NCBI RefSeq assembly: GCF_001437055.1 | Contig: NZ_JQBW01000010.1 | Span: 1 to 64,000, forward strand | Source of the DNA: Limosilactobacillus secaliphilus | Lineage (GTDB): Bacteria > Bacillota > Bacilli > Lactobacillales > Lactobacillaceae | Reading direction: 5' to 3' | Length of the DNA: 64,000 nt | Shown: positions 63,672 through 64,000 of the stretch, piece after piece | How the letters are laid out: every line of letters begins with the position of its first letter | Numbering within the stretch: position 1 is the first letter of the stretch | Notes under the pieces: model-generated | What the model was told of the DNA's origin: nothing | What the model saw: only the letters and a program-made list of their open reading frames with translations | The model's database searches: none | Position numbers and translations under genes: made by a program

Positions 63672-64000
63672 TCAATAAGCACCAGTACTCTTGAAGATAC
63701 TGATCACGTTTTTAAACATAATTCTTACGTCATACCAGTATGATGCATTATCAACATATGATAATTCCACATCACACCGGTCAGGATAAGGAATATTACT
63801 GCGGCCGGTAGCCTGCCAGAGCCCCATGGCACCAGGCTTTACTGACAAGAACTTATCGACACGATCGCCATATTCGGCCAGTTCTTCTTTGACAATTGGG
63901 CGTGGACCCACAATACTCATTTCACCCTTTACGATGTTGATAAATTGTGGAATTTCATCAATTGAAGTCTTACGCAGCCAATGACCTAACTTGGTGATCC
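63672..64000 (-). CDS. Undecaprenyl-phosphate sugar phosphotransferase, C-terminal part
   Basis: The C-terminal 109 residues of a bacterial sugar transferase (WbaP/EpsE family). The frame runs off the right edge. Visible motifs: ITKLGHWLRKTSIDEIPQF, INIVKGEMSIVGPRP, PGAMGLWQATGRSNI and a last segment ending KNVISIFKSTGAY. This priming enzyme puts the first sugar-1-phosphate on undecaprenyl phosphate to start the repeat unit. It lies 12 bases before the DUF4422 gene. Confidence 0.93.
   Translation of the reverse strand, partial: ITKLGHWLRKTSIDEIPQFINIVKGEMSIVGPRPIVKEELAEYGDRVDKFLSVKPGAMGLWQATGRSNIPYPDRCDVELSYVDNASYWYDVRIMFKNVISIFKSTGAY

Noticed and set aside
49643-64000. Mobile element borders around the exopolysaccharide locus
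   Set aside because: No transposase, integrase or direct repeat was seen; different base composition alone does not show a recent transfer.

Overview
The window looks like the chromosome of a lactic acid bacterium, most probably a Limosilactobacillus-type Lactobacillaceae. The reasons are five secreted proteins with the KxYKxGKxW signal peptide, a MucBP protein and a Mub-like domain, CtsR and CIRCE operators, a T-box leader, and a base composition that is moderate in core genes and AT-richer in sugar-polymer genes. Species is inferred, not read. No transposase, integrase, CRISPR array or tRNA gene was found.

Left part (1-11.3 kb). The left edge is the start of an rRNA operon running leftwards off the window, with two tandem promoters. 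Then come a YkuJ-like gene, a three-gene glycolipid (lafA-lafB-flippase-like) operon, ptsH-ptsI, a 64-aa gene under a CIRCE operator, clpE under a CtsR box, a cytoplasmic-looking MucBP/SH3 protein and a GT8 glycosyltransferase.

Middle part (11.3-49.5 kb). Six large secreted proteins share one family of about 115-aa repeats, 28 copies in all, joined to different enzymes: YkuD L,D-transpeptidase, CotH-type kinase plus a Mub-like domain, Amidase_5, class A beta-lactamase-like serine hydrolase, GH73 glucosaminidase and NlpC/P60. None has an LPXTG anchor. Between them lies a nine-gene peptide operon, oppA-oppB-oppC-oppD-oppF plus four peptidase or amidohydrolase genes, behind a T-box riboswitch. 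There is also an AT-rich patch holding two PTPS-related polytopic membrane protein genes, both broken (one by an in-frame stop, one by a small frame-shifting deletion), then prfC, an LCP wall-polymer ligase, an AI-2E-family permease, a GtrB-like polyprenyl-phosphate glycosyltransferase and a lipoprotein.

Right part (49.6-64 kb). This is an exopolysaccharide or capsule locus of the Wzx/Wzy type, all on the minus strand. It is entered from beyond the right edge: priming sugar transferase (cut by the edge), DUF4422, rfbA-rfbC-rfbB-rfbD for dTDP-rhamnose, wzy, wzz, glf for UDP-galactofuranose, wzx, a galactofuranosyltransferase-like gene, a second DUF4422 gene and four GT2-type genes. The predicted polymer therefore contains rhamnose and galactofuranose, and the nearby LCP protein could link it to the wall.

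Taken together, most of the window builds, decorates and remodels the cell surface, with the peptide operon supplying amino acids. The most unusual content is the shared repeat family and its ordered repeat subtypes.
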